From: Tannerella sp.
GTDB taxonomy: Bacteria > Bacteroidota > Bacteroidia > Bacteroidales > Tannerellaceae
Length of the DNA: 7,269 bases
Direction: 5' to 3'
Assembly: GCA_031268395.1 (NCBI GenBank)
Contig: JAIRXI010000061.1
Coordinates: forward strand, 1-7,269
Positions 5,821 to 7,269 of the stretch are shown one piece after another. The position numbers and the translations under genes were made by a program. The notes under the pieces were generated by a model. The model did not search any database and was not told the DNA's origin. It saw only the letters and a list, made by a program, of their open reading frames with translations. Within the stretch, counting starts at the first letter, position 1. Each line of letters starts with the position of its first letter.

Positions 5821-7269
5821 CTATTTTTCGACAAAGACCAGCGTCGGCTCCAGCGGATAGCGTCCGAAGTCTTTTCCGTAGATGGCCAGTCCGCCATTTA
5901 CGCCGTCAGGCACTTCGATCCGAATCCGGATGTCCTGCCCTTCGGTCAGGGCCGTAACCGGGACTGGCGTTTTGATAAGATAGCCGTAAGAACCGGCTTC
6001 GTAGAGCTTTCTGTCCTGCGGCTGCGCGAACCAGGACAGTGCGCCGCGATGGTCGGCCGGGTCGTCCGGCAGCCAGGCCTCGCCGCATACCTTCCCGTTG
6101 ACGGAGATTTTTATATACGAGGGGAACGTTTGCTGGCCGGTCATCGGATAAGCATTTTTGTTCTTCGACGGGTCGAGAATCCCTTTCCCGCGCATGTAAT
6201 CGCCACTGTCGTCACCGGTTGCGCCCTCTGTATCCTTGCCGTACAGCTTTTTGGCCGAGGCTTCGAACACCAGCATGACGGCTTCCGTCGTGCCGGGCGA
6301 CACGCCCTGCGGCCAGGGCGCCGTGTATTCGAAATAACCGCTTCCGGCGCCGTTCACCTTCCGTCCGTCCAGTACGTTCCACTGTTTGTACGTCCACTGT
6401 GCACCGCTGAACTGTGCCGGGTCAAGCGTCACCAGTTTCGTTTTCCGGTCCGTCGCGGGATTCGCTCCTTCCTTTACGCGAATCAGCGAGAAATTCCGTC
6501 CCAGCGTCGCTCCGTCCACCGTTTTCAGTTCATAGCGGAGTACGTAAAGTCCTTTCTGTCCGGGCAGCGTGACTTTGGCCGGCGCGATGGATTCGTGCAG
6601 GTAAGGTTTGAACACTACCGGATGCGTGGCGGTCTCTGTCAGCGACTCGTTGCCCAGCGCGTCCCAGCCTGCCAGCGACGTTTCCAGCCGGAGCGCGCCG
6701 GGATTCCGGTCCGTCATGAAGGAAGCGAAAAGCGGAATCTCAAGCGTCGAGCCGGCGCGGGCTTCGCGACACAGGGCGCCCTGGGGAGCGATATAATACA
6801 GGGAATGAAGGTCGGCAAGGGTCATGCCCGGCACGAAGGCGTCCAGGCCGTCGTACTTCGGACTGCGGTCGTAACGCACGTAGCCGTTCCATTCGTTGAT
6901 TACGTCGTGGTGTTCGGTGTACAGCCAGCCGGCGCACAGGGGATGGGAACGGAACTCGTTCATCATGATGTGATAATCCCAGGTGAAATCAATATCGCCC
7001 GTACTGCCGTCATATCCCCATACGTTTCCACATTCGCTGTTCAGCATCGGGGCGCCGTCCTGCCGGTTTTCGCCGGTGAAGTTCCATGCAGAACCGATAT
7101 GCGTGTTCTTCACTTCCCCGTCAAGCGCTTCTTTCCACAGGTAGCCGGGCAGATAACTGTGCCACGTGTTGAGGTCGGTTTGCACATGGTCGCGGTTGCA
7201 GGGCGAGTTGTCCTCCACCAGCCGGGTCGGGTCGAGTTTCTTGTTTTCAAGATACATCCTGCGCACCCA
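5821..7269 (-). CDS. Family 2 glycoside hydrolase, C-terminal part (5' end outside window)
   Basis: About 482 residues are visible, and the frame is open to the right edge (a Trp codon at 7269-7267 precedes the GTG at 7264-7266), so the true start and N-terminal domains lie outside. Counting from that GTG, residues 8-43 (ENKKLDPTRLVEDNSP, then TWHSYLPGY) match the end of a GH2 TIM barrel. MLNSECG (75-81) resembles the GH2 nucleophile strand, with Glu79 the candidate nucleophile. GWLYTEHHDVINEWNG (114-129) follows. The general acid/base Asn-Glu motif should be upstream, off the window. The rest (from about 165) looks like all-beta modules, the last perhaps a carbohydrate-binding-like sandwich. 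Such enzymes act on glycans in the periplasm or outside; the signal peptide and substrate cannot be judged. The gene points toward the thr operon, but 333 bases and a separate promoter argue against shared function. Confidence 0.8.
   Translation of the reverse strand, partial: WVRRMYLENKKLDPTRLVEDNSPCNRDHVQTDLNTWHSYLPGYLWKEALDGEVKNTHIGSAWNFTGENRQDGAPMLNSECGNVWGYDGSTGDIDFTWDYHIMMNEFRSHPLCAGWLYTEHHDVINEWNGYVRYDRSPKYDGLDAFVPGMTLADLHSLYYIAPQGALCREARAGSTLEIPLFASFMTDRNPGALRLETSLAGWDALGNESLTETATHPVVFKPYLHESIAPAKVTLPGQKGLYVLRYELKTVDGATLGRNFSLIRVKEGANPATDRKTKLVTLDPAQFSGAQWTYKQWNVLDGRKVNGAGSGYFEYTAPWPQGVSPGTTEAVMLVFEASAKKLYGKDTEGATGDDSGDYMRGKGILDPSKNKNAYPMTGQQTFPSYIKISVNGKVCGEAWLPDDPADHRGALSWFAQPQDRKLYEAGSYGYLIKTPVPVTALTEGQDIRIRIEVPDGVNGGLAIYGKDFGRYPLEPTLVFVEK

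Noticed and set aside
5715..5897. Small minus-strand frame containing Thr-Asp-Asp repeats
   Set aside because: It overlaps the hydrolase 3' end in another frame and consists mostly of the CATCCGTGT intergenic repeat; such frames are a known source of false small genes.

Overview
The window looks like the chromosome of a Bacteroidota member, probably Bacteroidales. Three things point there: the gene order thrA–apgM–thrC, the lack of Shine-Dalgarno sequences with AT-rich start regions, and a Bacteroidota-type -7 promoter element (TATCTTTG) in front of thrA. Coding DNA is clearly GC-rich by eye. The genus cannot be fixed from this sequence.

All clearly supported genes are on the minus strand, so they read from right to left. 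At the right edge (5821-7269) is the 3' part of a family 2 glycoside hydrolase gene, whose start lies beyond the window. A 333-base intergenic region (5488-5820) follows. It holds a triple 9-bp tandem repeat, a long imperfect inverted repeat with a terminator-like core, a small palindrome, and the promoter and short leader of the threonine operon. Then come thrA (aspartokinase-homoserine dehydrogenase), an apgM-type gene that very likely supplies homoserine kinase activity, and thrC (threonine synthase), with gaps of only 15 and 12 bases.

Together the three operon genes convert aspartate to threonine. ThrA does the first and third steps, the ApgM-like protein makes O-phosphohomoserine, and ThrC makes threonine. 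Aspartate-semialdehyde dehydrogenase (asd) is not in the window. No conventional GHMP-type thrB is present.

The left end (1-492) has no convincing complete gene and is packed with inverted repeats. Its core is eight head-to-tail copies of a 23-bp unit (221-400), each a small hairpin. The array is enclosed by imperfect inverted-repeat arms of about 60 bases (164-228 and 394-453). Further left are more hairpins, including a terminator-like one (55-76) that would end a rightward gene entering from outside. This repeat composite is the most unusual thing here. I found no defence system, mobile-element gene, RNA gene or evidently new protein system.
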